A stretch of DNA of 64,000 nt from Agreia sp. COWG (GTDB lineage: Bacteria > Actinomycetota > Actinomycetes > Actinomycetales > Microbacteriaceae): NCBI RefSeq assembly GCF_904528075.1, contig NZ_LR882035.1:3100001-3164000 (forward strand), written 5' to 3'. The notes below the pieces were generated by a model. The model was given only the letters and a program-made list of their open reading frames with translations, made no database searches and was not told the DNA's origin. Shown one piece after another: positions 32,896 through 41,659 of the stretch (within the stretch, counting starts at the first letter, position 1; every line of letters begins with the position of its first letter). The position numbers were made by a program, and so were the translations under genes.

Positions 32896-33150
32896 TCACC
32901 CTGCCCGACTCTCGGCGATCAGAACAGTCGCCACCGCGACCGCGCTGATGGCGAAGCCGACGGCGGTGAACACGGTGAACGGCTCGCCGAAGATGATCGC
33001 GCCGGCCACCGCGGTCGTCGGGGCGACCGCGAAGAGCAGGGCGTTCAACGAGGTGACCCCGATACCGCGGATCAACCACCAGTAGAGGCCGTATGCCACG
33101 AGCGACGGCACGGCGGCCGTGAAGACCGTCGTCAGCCAGAATTCACTCGA
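32896..33150 (-). pseudogene. EamA/DMT transporter, 5'-truncated
   Basis: Only the C-terminal ~80 residues of a ten-helix drug/metabolite transporter remain: VPSLVAYGLYWWLIRGIGVT, LNALLFAVAPTTAVAGAIIF, GEPFTVFTAVGFAISAVAVA. The family normally has about 300 residues. Upstream of about 33150 the similarity stops and plus-strand DNA related to a hydrolase 3' end begins. The whole N-terminal half is missing, so the gene is a non-functional remnant, although an open frame from 33207 persists. Confidence 0.65.
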
Positions 33151-33232
33151 GGCCGGCGGCACGGCAGTGCCGGTCGCCACCCACCTGGGCCGAGTCGCCG
33201 AGGTCATCCGCGAGTGGCGCGGAACGTTCTAG
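33151..33232 (+). pseudogene. Remnant of hydrolase 3' end
   Basis: Plus-strand frame reading HLGRVAEVIREWRGTF then TAG (33230-33232), nearly identical to the end of the 28754-29629 hydrolase (HLDRVAEVIREWRSAF). No upstream part of a hydrolase gene survives. It is the relic of a second hydrolase or of a duplication of the first. Confidence 0.65.
33181..33220 (+). repeat. Direct repeat, copy B
   Basis: 38 of 40 bases identical to 29563-29602 and in the same orientation; it marks the junction next to the truncated EamA gene. Confidence 0.85.
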
Positions 33233-33257
33233 GCCCAGGGCATCGGCGTCGGCGTCG

Positions 33258-34706
33258 ATGTCCACACTCGCGCTTGCGCTCGCAACCGCTGAGTTGGATG
33301 CTGAGCGAGTGACGTCGACCGCCCGCCCATCGAGTGCACTCTGGCGCAGTTTTCGCGAGTCGGTAGTCACGATGACGGCTATCCTCGGCGCGCTCGTCAC
33401 CGTTCTGCTGATAGATCCCGAGGTCAGCGCGGCAGTCCTTGTGGTGATGCTGACCCTGTCCCTAGCGCGGAGTCACCTCGACCGAGACCTCCGAGGCAGT
33501 CTCGAATCGGCGGTGCTCCTGCCGGTCGTCGCGTTGTCGTGCGTCGGCATCGGAACCCTGTTGCGCAATGCGCCCTGGGCAGGGGCAGCCCTCTTCGTTC
33601 TGGGAATGACCGCAGCGATCTGGGTACGACGATTCGGGGCGAGGGCCACTCGGGCGGGTTCACTCATCGCTCTGCCGCTGGTGACCGTTCTCGTCACGCC
33701 TCCCGCGACATCGAACGTGTTCAGCGGCGCCCTGGTGGTGTTGATGCCCGTGATCGTCGCGTTGATCGCTCTTGCGTGGGTGACACTGCTGCACTGGGGC
33801 AGCAGGCGGTTGGCGATGCTTCCTGCGGTTCCAGCAGCTGCGCAGAAGCGTCCGAGTCGGAGTTTTTCGCCGAGCCCATCGACGCTTCGCCCGTCGCCGA
33901 ATTCGCGCCTCTCGGTGCAGATGGCGACCAGCCTGATCGCCGCCTTCGTGGTGGGGTTCATCGGGTTTCCCGACCATTGGGCGTGGGTGGTGCTCACCAC
34001 CTACATCGTCGGCAGCGGAAACCGCGGCCGCGGCGACGTGGCATACAAGAGCATTCTGAGGGTCGCGGGGGCTGCGGCTGGAACCGTCGTCGTCGTTGTG
34101 ATCACCGGGCATCTCGGCGGCCAGAATCCTCAGACGGTGGCGCTCATCTTGACAGCAGTCTTTCTCGGAATCTGGCTCAGACCGTTGGGATACGCCTGGT
34201 GGGCGCTCTTCGCCACCCTCGCCCTCTCTCTTTTGCAGGGCTACAGCGGCTCCAACGCCACCTTGCTGCTCGCACCGCGCCTCGAAGAAATCGTGATCGG
34301 GGCCATCATCGCCGTGGCGACGGCCTGGTTCGTGCTGCCGGTGAGGTCGATCATGGTGTTGCGCCGCCGCTTGGCCGATGCCCTGGGCAGCCTCCAGGCT
34401 GGTCTCGAACCCGACACCTCAGACCGTAGCGCCAACCAGTTCCAGGCCGATCTCACGCAGTTGAGGCAGGTGCTTCCGGCCTTCAACGCTCGCCGGATGG
34501 TGACCCGCGGCCGTTCAGGCCAAGAGCCGGCCGACTGGATCGACACACTCACGTCGTGCGAGACCTCGGCCGTCGCTCTCATCAAGGCAGGCTCCGCGTC
34601 CGATTCCGTGCGTCATGCCGTGCGTTCCGCCCGCCGGTCACTGAAAGAGCCGTCCGAGCTGCAGCCCGCACTCGAGCGGCTCAAGACAAAGCTGTTCGAG
34701 GTCTGA
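33258..34706 (+). CDS. FUSC family membrane protein
   Basis: 482-residue protein with two clusters of membrane helices (residues ~40-185 and ~225-350), as in fusaric-acid-resistance/YccC-like proteins. Diagnostic area in the second cluster: QMATSLIAAFVVGFIGFPDH, then WVVLTTYIVGSGNRGRGDVA and RVAGAAAGT (the family G-x-x-x-G helix). The C-terminal ~130 residues are cytosolic and helical. Thought to be an exporter component for aromatic acids, but many actinobacterial members are uncharacterised. ATG at 33258. Confidence 0.82.
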   Translation: MSTLALALATAELDAERVTSTARPSSALWRSFRESVVTMTAILGALVTVLLIDPEVSAAVLVVMLTLSLARSHLDRDLRGSLESAVLLPVVALSCVGIGTLLRNAPWAGAALFVLGMTAAIWVRRFGARATRAGSLIALPLVTVLVTPPATSNVFSGALVVLMPVIVALIALAWVTLLHWGSRRLAMLPAVPAAAQKRPSRSFSPSPSTLRPSPNSRLSVQMATSLIAAFVVGFIGFPDHWAWVVLTTYIVGSGNRGRGDVAYKSILRVAGAAAGTVVVVVITGHLGGQNPQTVALILTAVFLGIWLRPLGYAWWALFATLALSLLQGYSGSNATLLLAPRLEEIVIGAIIAVATAWFVLPVRSIMVLRRRLADALGSLQAGLEPDTSDRSANQFQADLTQLRQVLPAFNARRMVTRGRSGQEPADWIDTLTSCETSAVALIKAGSASDSVRHAVRSARRSLKEPSELQPALERLKTKLFEV

Positions 34707-34765
34707 CCCGGTAGCCATCAATGGCCCGGTCCCCCAGCGTCGTACTACTCTGGAGTTCTCCATGT

Positions 34766-34838
34766 GACACGGGGTGCCCGCGAGGGCTGAGAACACACCC
34801 GTCGAACCTGATCTAGTTCGAACTAGCGAAGGGATGTC
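34766..34838 (+). promoter_or_regulatory. TPP riboswitch (THI element)
   Basis: Conserved THI-box elements in order: GGGTGC, GGGCTGAGA, ACCC, GAACCTGATCTAGTT and GCGAAGGGA. Outer helix P1 pairs GACA (34766-34769) with TGTC (34835-34838). The aptamer ends 7 bases before the thiM ATG, and the GAAGGGA at its 3' side is the only good ribosome binding site, so thiamine diphosphate probably blocks translation initiation directly. Confidence 0.93.
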
Positions 34839-34845
34839 GCCTCTT

Positions 34846-35700
34846 ATGCGCGCGCCAGAACACTCTGTTTCATTCACCATCGATGCCCTCGAGGCGGTGC
34901 GGGCGCAGACCCCGCTCGTGCAGTGCATCACCAACAGCGTGGTGACCAACTTCACCGCCAACGTGTTGCTCGCCCTCGGCGCGGCCCCGGCCATGGTCGA
35001 CATCCCGGGCGAAGCTGGGCCGTTCGCGAGCGTCGCCGGTGGACTGCTGATCAACCTCGGCACGCCCACGGCCGAGCAGCGCACCGCCATGATCGAGGCG
35101 CAGACCGCAGCCGCGAGCGCCGCGACCCCCTGGGTGCTCGATCCCGTGGCCGTGGGGTCGCTACCCGTGCGCACAGCGCTGGCTCGGCAGTTGGTCGAAC
35201 TGCGACCGGATGTCATCCGCGGCAACGCGTCGGAGGTTCTGGCCCTGGCGGGGTCGGGATCCGGCGGCCGCGGCGTCGACGCCTCAGACACCGTCGACGC
35301 CGCCCTCGCCGCGGCTCGCTCGCTGGCCCTCACGACCGGCGGGGTCGTCGCCGTCTCGGGTCAGGTCGATCTCGTGACCGACGGAGTTCGCCAGGTGCGC
35401 ACCTCCAACGGTCACGAGCTGCTGACCCGGGTGACGGGCGGCGGATGCGCGCTCGGCGCCGTGATGGCCGCGTTCCTCGCGGTGACGGTCGACCCGGGGT
35501 CGCCGGGGACGCAGGGGACTCCCGGCTCGTCGGCGCCCCACACGCTCGACGCGACAGTAGCCGCCATCACGGTCTACACGGTTGCCGCCGAGCTGGCAGC
35601 CGTACGATCCGAGGGCCCTGGCAGCTTCGCCATGCACTTTCTCGACGCGCTCGCGACCGTCGACGCCGACGACCTCGAGCAGCGGGCGCGCATCTCGTGA
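34846..35700 (+). CDS. thiM: Hydroxyethylthiazole kinase
   Basis: 284-residue ribokinase-like enzyme that phosphorylates 4-methyl-5-(2-hydroxyethyl)thiazole in thiamine salvage. Motifs: [20 protein letters not shown] and [18 protein letters not shown] at the substrate site, [23 protein letters not shown] and the anion-hole/catalytic Cys region [21 protein letters not shown] Gly/Ser/Pro insert ([15 protein letters not shown]) near residue 225 is unusual. ATG at 34846 directly after the TPP aptamer. GTGA overlap with thiE. Confidence 0.94.
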   Translation: MRAPEHSVSFTIDALEAVRAQTPLVQCITNSVVTNFTANVLLALGAAPAMVDIPGEAGPFASVAGGLLINLGTPTAEQRTAMIEAQTAAASAATPWVLDPVAVGSLPVRTALARQLVELRPDVIRGNASEVLALAGSGSGGRGVDASDTVDAALAAARSLALTTGGVVAVSGQVDLVTDGVRQVRTSNGHELLTRVTGGGCALGAVMAAFLAVTVDPGSPGTQGTPGSSAPHTLDATVAAITVYTVAAELAAVRSEGPGSFAMHFLDALATVDADDLEQRARIS

Positions 35701-36365
35701 ACGCGCGACTCAAGAACGCCGATCTCTCCCTTTATCTCGTGACCGATGAGGCGATCGCGACGGCAGCGGGCCACGACCTTGCCGAGTTGGTGATGCGAGC
35801 CGTCGAGGGGGGAGTCACCGCGGTACAGCTGCGCGAGAAGAACAGCACTGCGCGCGCCTTTCTCGACACCGTCTGGCGCGTCGCCGACACCCTGCCCGAG
35901 TCGGTGGCCCTCATCGTGAACGACCGCGTCGACGTGTTCCTCGCCGCCCGTTCGCGCGGGGTCGCGGTGAGCGGGGTGCACCTCGGCCAATCCGATCTCC
36001 CGCCGGGCATCGCCCGGGAGCTGATCGGGCCGCAGGCCATCCTGGGCCTGAGCGCGTCGACGCTCGAGCAGCTGACCGAGGCCGTCGAGGTCGGCACCGG
36101 CGTCGACTACGTGGGAATCGGCGCCCTGCACGCCACGACCACCAAGCAGGATGCCCCGCCGCCCCTCGGTCTCGAGAGGTTCCGCGAGCTCGCGGCCGCG
36201 AGCATCCGGCCGTCCGTCGCCATCGGCGGCGTGACCCGTGCCGACATCGCCCCGCTTCGGCGAGCCGGAGCCGCGGGTGCGGCCGTGGTCTCGGCGATCT
36301 GCGCGGCACCCGATCCGCGCGAGGCCGCCCGAATTCTGCGCAGCGAATGGGAGGCGGCGTCATGA
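35697..36365 (+). CDS. thiE: Thiamine-phosphate synthase
   Basis: 222-residue TIM-barrel enzyme joining HMP-diphosphate to thiazole phosphate. Motifs: [75 protein letters not shown], then [20 protein letters not shown] and [14 protein letters not shown]. All the phosphate-binding glycine loops are present. GTG start at 35697 overlaps thiM; the stop overlaps thiD (ATGA). Confidence 0.94.
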   Translation: MNARLKNADLSLYLVTDEAIATAAGHDLAELVMRAVEGGVTAVQLREKNSTARAFLDTVWRVADTLPESVALIVNDRVDVFLAARSRGVAVSGVHLGQSDLPPGIARELIGPQAILGLSASTLEQLTEAVEVGTGVDYVGIGALHATTTKQDAPPPLGLERFRELAAASIRPSVAIGGVTRADIAPLRRAGAAGAAVVSAICAAPDPREAARILRSEWEAAS

Positions 36366-37873
36366 GCCGCGCTTCGGGCGAGACCCGCATCCCGCGCGTT
36401 CTGAGCATCGCCGGCACCGATCCCACGGGCGGGGCGGGCATCCAGGCCGACCTCAAGAGCATCGCGGCCAACGGCGGCTACGGCATGGCGGTGGTCACCG
36501 CCCTGGTGGCCCAGAACACGTGCGGCGTGCGCTCGGTGCACGTTCCCCCGGTCGAGTTCTTGCGCGAGCAGCTCGACGCCGTGAGCGACGACATCACCAT
36601 CGACGCCGTGAAGATCGGCATGCTCGCCGACTGCGCCGTGATCGCCGTCGTACGCGACTGGCTGACTCGACTGCGCCCGCCGATCGTGGTGCTCGACCCG
36701 GTGATGGTCGCTACGAGCGGCGACCGCCTGCTTCAGGCCGACGCGGAGCAGGCCCTGCGAGAGCTGCTGCCGCTCGCCACCCTGGTCACCCCGAACATCG
36801 CCGAGCTCGCGATCCTCACCGGCGAGCCCGTCGCCGCATCGTGGCCGGATGTGCTGGCGCAGGCCGCGCGCGTCTCCGCGCAGCACGGCGTCATGGTGCT
36901 GGCCAAGGGCGGCCATCTCGACGGCGCGGATGCCCCGGACGCGCTGCTCGATGCATCCGACGGCGTTCGTGTCACCCAGATCAGCGGCGAGCGCATCGCC
37001 ACCCGCAACACCCACGGCACCGGATGCTCCCTCTCCTCTGCGCTCGCGACGCGCTTGGTGACGGCGCCCGATGCGGAGCACGCCCTGCGCGAGGCGAAGG
37101 GGTGGCTGAGCGAGAGCATCCGGCACGGCGACCGGCTCGAGGTCGGGCACGGCAGCGGCCCGATCAGCCACTTCGCCGGGCTCTGGCAGCGGGGCGGGCT
37201 CGACACGCGGCCCACCCCGGGCGAGGTGCGCACCGAGTGGTGGCAGAGCATCCGGCAGCTGCGCGACGACATCGACAAGCTGCCGTTCGTAATGGGCCTG
37301 GGCGACGGCACCCTCGACGAGACGGCGTTCCGCTGGTATCTCGAACAGGATGCGCTGTACCTGCGCGAGTACGCGCGCGTTCTCGCAGCGGCCAGCCGAC
37401 TCGCCCCGACCTCGACCGAGCAGGCCTTCTGGGCCGCCTCGGCGCAGGGAGCGATCACCGGCGAGCTGCAGCTGCACCAGAGCTGGCTCGGCGAGACCGC
37501 TGGCGGCGGCGGCCCGTCGGCCACGACCCCCAGCCGCACGACCACCGCCTACCTCGATCACCTCGCGGCCCGCAGCGCCGACGGATCGTACGAGGTGCTC
37601 GTGGCCGCGCTGCTGCCCTGCTTCTGGCTGTACCAAGACCTGGGCGTGCGGCTGCATGCCCTGTCGCACGCGCAGCATCCGTACAGCTCATGGCTCGACA
37701 CCTATGCCGACGAAGCGTTCACCGAGAGTACCGAGCGGGCGATCGCGATCGTGACGGCTGCTGCGTCGAGGGCGAACGACGCGACCCGCGGCGCGATGCG
37801 TGCGGCCTTCATCCGCTCCTCAGAGCACGAGGTGGCCTTCTTCGCTGCACCGATTACGGGCGAGCGCGGCTAG
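36362..37873 (+). CDS. thiD: Bifunctional HMP(-phosphate) kinase / TenA-type thiaminase II
   Basis: 503-residue fusion. Residues ~10-275 are ThiD: LSIAGTDPTGGAGIQADLKS, VKIGMLADCAVI, VVLDPVMVATSGDRLL, VTPNIAELAILTG and the anion hole NTHGTGCSLSSALATRLVTA. Residues ~290-500 are TenA: LPFVMGLGDGTLDETAFRWY and the catalytic Cys in LLPCFWLYQDLG, with the family Glu in YADEAFTESTERA. ThiD phosphorylates the pyrimidine; TenA salvages it from degraded thiamine. The end overlaps the converging GNAT gene by 20 bases. Third gene of the riboswitch-controlled operon. Confidence 0.93.
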   Translation: MSRASGETRIPRVLSIAGTDPTGGAGIQADLKSIAANGGYGMAVVTALVAQNTCGVRSVHVPPVEFLREQLDAVSDDITIDAVKIGMLADCAVIAVVRDWLTRLRPPIVVLDPVMVATSGDRLLQADAEQALRELLPLATLVTPNIAELAILTGEPVAASWPDVLAQAARVSAQHGVMVLAKGGHLDGADAPDALLDASDGVRVTQISGERIATRNTHGTGCSLSSALATRLVTAPDAEHALREAKGWLSESIRHGDRLEVGHGSGPISHFAGLWQRGGLDTRPTPGEVRTEWWQSIRQLRDDIDKLPFVMGLGDGTLDETAFRWYLEQDALYLREYARVLAAASRLAPTSTEQAFWAASAQGAITGELQLHQSWLGETAGGGGPSATTPSRTTTAYLDHLAARSADGSYEVLVAALLPCFWLYQDLGVRLHALSHAQHPYSSWLDTYADEAFTESTERAIAIVTAAASRANDATRGAMRAAFIRSSEHEVAFFAAPITGERG

Positions 37874-38417
37874 CGCCACTCGTGAGCTGGGCGTACATAT
37901 ACATGTCCCGGGGCGTTCCGCCGATGCGCTCCCAGGCCCGCAGCAGGCCCTCGCGCTCGTAGCCGGCGTGCTCTGCGGCCAGCCAAGAACCCTCATTCCA
38001 CGGCTCCACGTAGAGTTCCAGCCGGTCGAGGTCGTCGAGCTCGCGAGCCCAGGCCGTGAGCAGTTGCAGCGCCTCCGCCGCATAGCCGGTGCGCCGTTTC
38101 GACGGGGCGATCCAGTAGCCGACGCTGGCGCGGGCGCCCGCTGCCTCGATCAGAAACAGTCCAATATGCCCGACCGCCGCATCGTGGGTATCGGCGATGG
38201 CGAAGACGTAGCCCGCGCCCGTGCGCATGCGCTCGTGCTGGCGCGCGATGAACGCGAGCGCCTCTGGCTCCCCGTGCGTCGACGGCACCGTCGTCATGGC
38301 CGTTATCAGCGCATCGTGCGAGGCCTCCTGCACCGTCGCCACATCGGAGTCGCGCCAGGCCCGCAGCGTCACCCGCTCACCAGAGAGAAGAGGGAGCTCG
38401 AGCGGGGCATCGGTCAT
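37854..38417 (-). CDS. GNAT family acetyltransferase (RimJ/RimL type)
   Basis: 187-residue acetyltransferase. N-terminal SGERVTLRAWRDSDVATVQE is the RimJ/RimL pattern, SVGYWIAPSKRRTGYAAEAL is the acetyl-CoA site, and LELYVEPWNEGSWLAAEHAG the N-x-x-S/A block. May acetylate a protein N-terminus or small molecule. It converges on thiD with a 20-base overlap of coding ends. Confidence 0.87.
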   Translation of the reverse strand: MTDAPLELPLLSGERVTLRAWRDSDVATVQEASHDALITAMTTVPSTHGEPEALAFIARQHERMRTGAGYVFAIADTHDAAVGHIGLFLIEAAGARASVGYWIAPSKRRTGYAAEALQLLTAWARELDDLDRLELYVEPWNEGSWLAAEHAGYEREGLLRAWERIGGTPRDMYMYAQLTSGASRARP

Positions 38418-38445
38418 GCTGCGAGTCTGTCAGGCGACGAGTCGA

Positions 38446-39429
38446 TCAGGCGACGGCGGGTGCACGGCCCAGCTCGTCTCGCGTGGGCGGATCGGCCCCC
38501 GGGCGCGACACCGTGATGGCGGCGCAGCGCACGGCGAAGCCGCCGATGGCGGCGAGCCGCTCGGCAGAGAACGCGGATCCGTCGCGCAGCGACGCCGTGC
38601 CGACACCGTCGTCGATGAGCTGCGCGACCTTGTCGATCAGCGCGCTCATGAACGAATCGCCCGCCCCGATCGTGTCGGCCACGTCGACCACGAGGCCGGC
38701 CACGCGCATCCGATCTGTCGACGTTGCAAGAACCGCGCCCTCGCCACCCAGCGTCACGGCGACCAGGCTAGGGCCGAACGCGAGAATGGTGTCGAGCACC
38801 GCGTTCACGGCGAGACCCGGGTACAGCCAGGCGGCATCCTCGTCACTCAGTTTGACGATGGTGGCCCGCCTCGCGATTCGTTCGAATCGTGTGATGGCCG
38901 CCGCGTGATCGACGATGATCGACGGTCGCATGTTGGGGTCGAAGGTCACGATCGGCTCGCCTGACGCCCCGTCGAGCTCGTCGAGCAGTGACGCGACCGA
39001 GCTGCCGCCAGGCTCGAGAAACGCGCCGATCGACCCCACGTGAATGAGGCTCGTCCCCTGCACCGCGGGATCGGTCGGCCCGAAATCGGCGGGCAACGAC
39101 CAGCGCAGGTCGAACTCGTACTCGGCCGCGCCATCCGGTTTGAGATGAGCCGTGGCCGATGATGTGGGCTCGTCGCGGATCGACCCGGCCGCGATCTCGA
39201 CTGCCGACGAGCGAAGGTGATGCTCGATGGCCTGCCCGCGCGCGTCCGCTCCGAAGGCGGTCACCAGCGTGACCACCCGGCCGAGTCGGGCCAGGCCCAG
39301 CGCGATGTTCATGGGGCCGCCACCCGGATGCTCGACCGCCGTCGCCCCGAGGGCCACGGCGTCTCGAGATGGTTCGACCACATCGACGAGCGACTCCCCG
39401 ACGACGGTGATCTTGGTCGTACTGCTCAT
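38446..39429 (-). CDS. PfkB family sugar kinase (fructokinase-like)
   Basis: 327-residue ribokinase-fold enzyme. Signature 1 area HPGGGPMNIALGLARLG; lid strand area; anion hole and catalytic base in VVDVADTIGAGDSFMSALID. Resembles fructokinases (FrcK). Last gene of the sugar ABC operon, 7 bases after the ABM gene, so it phosphorylates the imported sugar. That the sugar is fructose is an inference from FrcBCA-like neighbours. Confidence 0.88.
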   Translation of the reverse strand: MSSTTKITVVGESLVDVVEPSRDAVALGATAVEHPGGGPMNIALGLARLGRVVTLVTAFGADARGQAIEHHLRSSAVEIAAGSIRDEPTSSATAHLKPDGAAEYEFDLRWSLPADFGPTDPAVQGTSLIHVGSIGAFLEPGGSSVASLLDELDGASGEPIVTFDPNMRPSIIVDHAAAITRFERIARRATIVKLSDEDAAWLYPGLAVNAVLDTILAFGPSLVAVTLGGEGAVLATSTDRMRVAGLVVDVADTIGAGDSFMSALIDKVAQLIDDGVGTASLRDGSAFSAERLAAIGGFAVRCAAITVSRPGADPPTRDELGRAPAVA

Positions 39430-39436
39430 CTCCGCG

Positions 39437-39751
39437 CTACTCGATCGAGCGCAGCCAGGTGAGCTGCGACGCGTCCTCCTCGATCAGCGGAGTCAGTCGA
39501 GTGTTGAACTCGAGCCCATAGGGCGCCGAGATGTGCTGCTCGAAGGCGGCGTCATCTCGGTAGATCTCGTAGACGAAGAATTTGGCGGCGTTCTCAGCGA
39601 GGCGGTGGGGGAGAAAGGCAACGCACCCTGGCTCCTGGCGCACCTGCTGGGTGAGCCCGATCAGCAGCTCGTTCACCTCTTCTTCGTGCCCCCGCCTCGC
39701 CGTGAACTCGGCGAACAGAATCTTCTGCTGCCCCTGGTGAGCCGAGGTCAT
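39437..39751 (-). CDS. ABM-domain protein in sugar operon
   Basis: 104-residue dimeric alpha/beta-barrel protein: KILFAEFTARRGHEEEVNEL, EPGCVAFLPHR, FFVYEIYRDDAAFEQHISAP. It is inserted between the ATPase gene (ATGA overlap) and the kinase gene, so it is clearly part of the operon. In this setting it may be a sugar mutarotase or a redox helper rather than an antibiotic monooxygenase. The ATG at 39751 is supported by the overlap. Confidence 0.8.
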   Translation of the reverse strand: MTSAHQGQQKILFAEFTARRGHEEEVNELLIGLTQQVRQEPGCVAFLPHRLAENAAKFFVYEIYRDDAAFEQHISAPYGLEFNTRLTPLIEEDASQLTWLRSIE

Positions 39752-40542
39752 GCTGTCGCCGCGCCCGTCATGATAGCGACCGCATCGGTCATGGAGTGCG
39801 ATTGCGGGGTGATCGTGGCCGCCCTCTTGCCTAGTCGCTGAATGTGGATGCGATCGGCGACATCGAACACGTGCGGCATGTTGTGGCTGATCAGAATCAC
39901 GGGAACACCGCGGTCGCGCAGGTTGCGGATGAGTTCGAGCACCTGGTTCGACTCCCGAACGCCGAGCGCGGCCGTCGGCTCGTCGAGCACGACCACCTTG
40001 GAACCGAACGCCGCTGCCCTGGCCACGGCCACGGCCTGGCGCTGACCGCCAGAGAGATTCTCGACCGGCACCGTCACATCCTGCAGCGTCGAGATGCCGA
40101 GCTTGGTGAGCTCGTCTTTCGCCTCGCGACGCATTCCTGCCGTGTCGAGCATGCGGAAGACCGAGCCGAGCACGCCCTTCTTGCGCCTCTCCCGACCGAG
40201 GTAGAGGTTCGACGCTACGTCGAGGGCCGGTGAGACCGCGAGGTTCTGGTAGACCGTCTCGATGCCGGCGCCGCGCGCGTCTTGCGGGCGCTTGAACGAC
40301 ACCTTCTTGCCATCGAGAAAGATCTCTCCCTCGTCGGGCACCTCGGCGCCGGTCAGACACTTGATCAGCGTCGACTTTCCGGCACCGTTGTCGCCGATGA
40401 TGGCGAGCACTTCTCCCGGATAGAGCTCGAGGCTCACTCCGTCGAGACCCACGACCCGACCGAATGTCTTGACGAGCCTGCGCGCCTGCAGAACCGGAGT
40501 ACGCGTCTCCGCCTCGGGAACGACGTTATCTGTGATGGTCAC
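39748..40542 (-). CDS. Sugar ABC transporter ATP-binding protein (single-domain, FrcA-like)
   Basis: 264-residue ATPase of the CUT2 class but with a single nucleotide-binding domain, unlike the duplicated RbsA. Walker A IIGDNGAGKST, Q-loop VYQNLAVSPALDVASNLYLG, signature NLSGGQRQAVAVARA, Walker B VVVLDEPTAALGV and ISHNMPHVF. The GTG at 40542 overlaps the permease stop (GTGA). Likely works as a homodimer. Confidence 0.9.
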   Translation of the reverse strand: MTITDNVVPEAETRTPVLQARRLVKTFGRVVGLDGVSLELYPGEVLAIIGDNGAGKSTLIKCLTGAEVPDEGEIFLDGKKVSFKRPQDARGAGIETVYQNLAVSPALDVASNLYLGRERRKKGVLGSVFRMLDTAGMRREAKDELTKLGISTLQDVTVPVENLSGGQRQAVAVARAAAFGSKVVVLDEPTAALGVRESNQVLELIRNLRDRGVPVILISHNMPHVFDVADRIHIQRLGKRAATITPQSHSMTDAVAIMTGAATA

Positions 40543-41585
40543 TTGCGTACCTTTCGAATCCACTGGTCGACGCCGACCGCGACGATGATGAGAATGCCGA
40601 CGGCGAGGGTCTGATAGAGCACGTCGAGACCCGCGAGCGAGAGGCCGTTGCGGAAGACACCCACGATGAGGGCACCGAGAAGGGTGCCCCACACGGTGCC
40701 ACGACCGCCGAAGAGGCTCGTTCCGCCGATGACGACGGCGGTGATCGAGTCGAGGTTCAGATCGGCGCCGGCGTTCGGGCTGGCCGCGTTGCTGCGGCCG
40801 ATCTGAATCCACGCGCCGATGGCCAGGATGGCGCCGGCGGCGATGTACACGCTGACCAGAACGCGGTTCACGCTGATGCCCGCGAGCCGAGCCGCCTCTT
40901 TGTCGTCGCCCACGGCATAGACGTGACGGCCCCAGGCCGTCTTGCCGAGGATGAAGGCGACGATCACGTAGAGCACGAGCATGATCACGACGCCGTAGCT
41001 GATGCGCACCCCGAACAGGTCGAAGGTCTCACCGGTCGAGGGCAGCAGCGAGGGCATGTCCGATCCGCGCACGGTCGCGCCGGCCGTGTAGAGCAGGGTG
41101 AGGGCCACGAAGATGTTCAGGGTTCCGAGCGTCACGATGAACGGCGGCAGCTTGAGCCGGGTGACGAGCAGGCCGTTGAACAGGCCGGCGGCCACGCCGA
41201 CGAGAAGGCCGATGAGCAGCGCCAGAACGGCGGGGATGCCGTTCTGAGTCGCGGTCTGGGCCATCACCATCGAGGTCAGCACCATCACGGCACCGACCGA
41301 GAGGTCGATCCCCGCGGTCAGAATGATCAGGGTCTGCGCCACGGCGAGCGTTCCCACCACGGCCACCTGCTGGGTGATCAGAGACAGGTTGGCAGGGGCG
41401 AGAAAGCGATCATTCAGGATGCCGAAGACGATGACGGCGACGACGAGAACCACGGCCGGGCTGACGGCGGGGTAGCGGTGCAGCACCCCGCGCACGCGGT
41501 CTACAGGGGTGCGGCGATCGAGAAACTCGGAGGCGAGGGCGAGCGATGACGTGGGTGGGTTGGTCACCGGGTTAGGGGAGGTCAC
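40539..41585 (-). CDS. Sugar ABC transporter permease (RbsC/FrcC-like)
   Basis: 348-residue CUT2 permease with about ten helices. Family markers: ILTAGIDLSVGAVMVLTSMV, LPPFIVTLGTLNIFVALTLL and the EAA-like loop region YAVGDDKEAARLAGISVNRV. Located 74 bases after the binding-protein gene, with a stable hairpin in the gap. GTGA overlap with the ATPase gene. Confidence 0.9.
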   Translation of the reverse strand: MTSPNPVTNPPTSSLALASEFLDRRTPVDRVRGVLHRYPAVSPAVVLVVAVIVFGILNDRFLAPANLSLITQQVAVVGTLAVAQTLIILTAGIDLSVGAVMVLTSMVMAQTATQNGIPAVLALLIGLLVGVAAGLFNGLLVTRLKLPPFIVTLGTLNIFVALTLLYTAGATVRGSDMPSLLPSTGETFDLFGVRISYGVVIMLVLYVIVAFILGKTAWGRHVYAVGDDKEAARLAGISVNRVLVSVYIAAGAILAIGAWIQIGRSNAASPNAGADLNLDSITAVVIGGTSLFGGRGTVWGTLLGALIVGVFRNGLSLAGLDVLYQTLAVGILIIVAVGVDQWIRKVRK

Positions 41586-41623
41586 GGGAGCCTTTCTGGG
41601 GAAGAAGGTCAGAGCAGATGGGA

Positions 41624-41653
41624 GGCCGGGAGCGAGAGGACTCGCTCCCGGCC
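41624..41653 (-). terminator. Intercistronic hairpin between binding protein and permease
   Basis: Perfect 13-bp stem GGCCGGGAGCGAG / CTCGCTCCCGGCC with a 4-base AGGA loop, 6 bases downstream of the binding-protein stop. In sugar ABC operons such hairpins act as leaky terminators or mRNA stabilisers that raise the ratio of binding protein to membrane parts. Confidence 0.75.
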
Positions 41654-41659
41654 GCTGGA

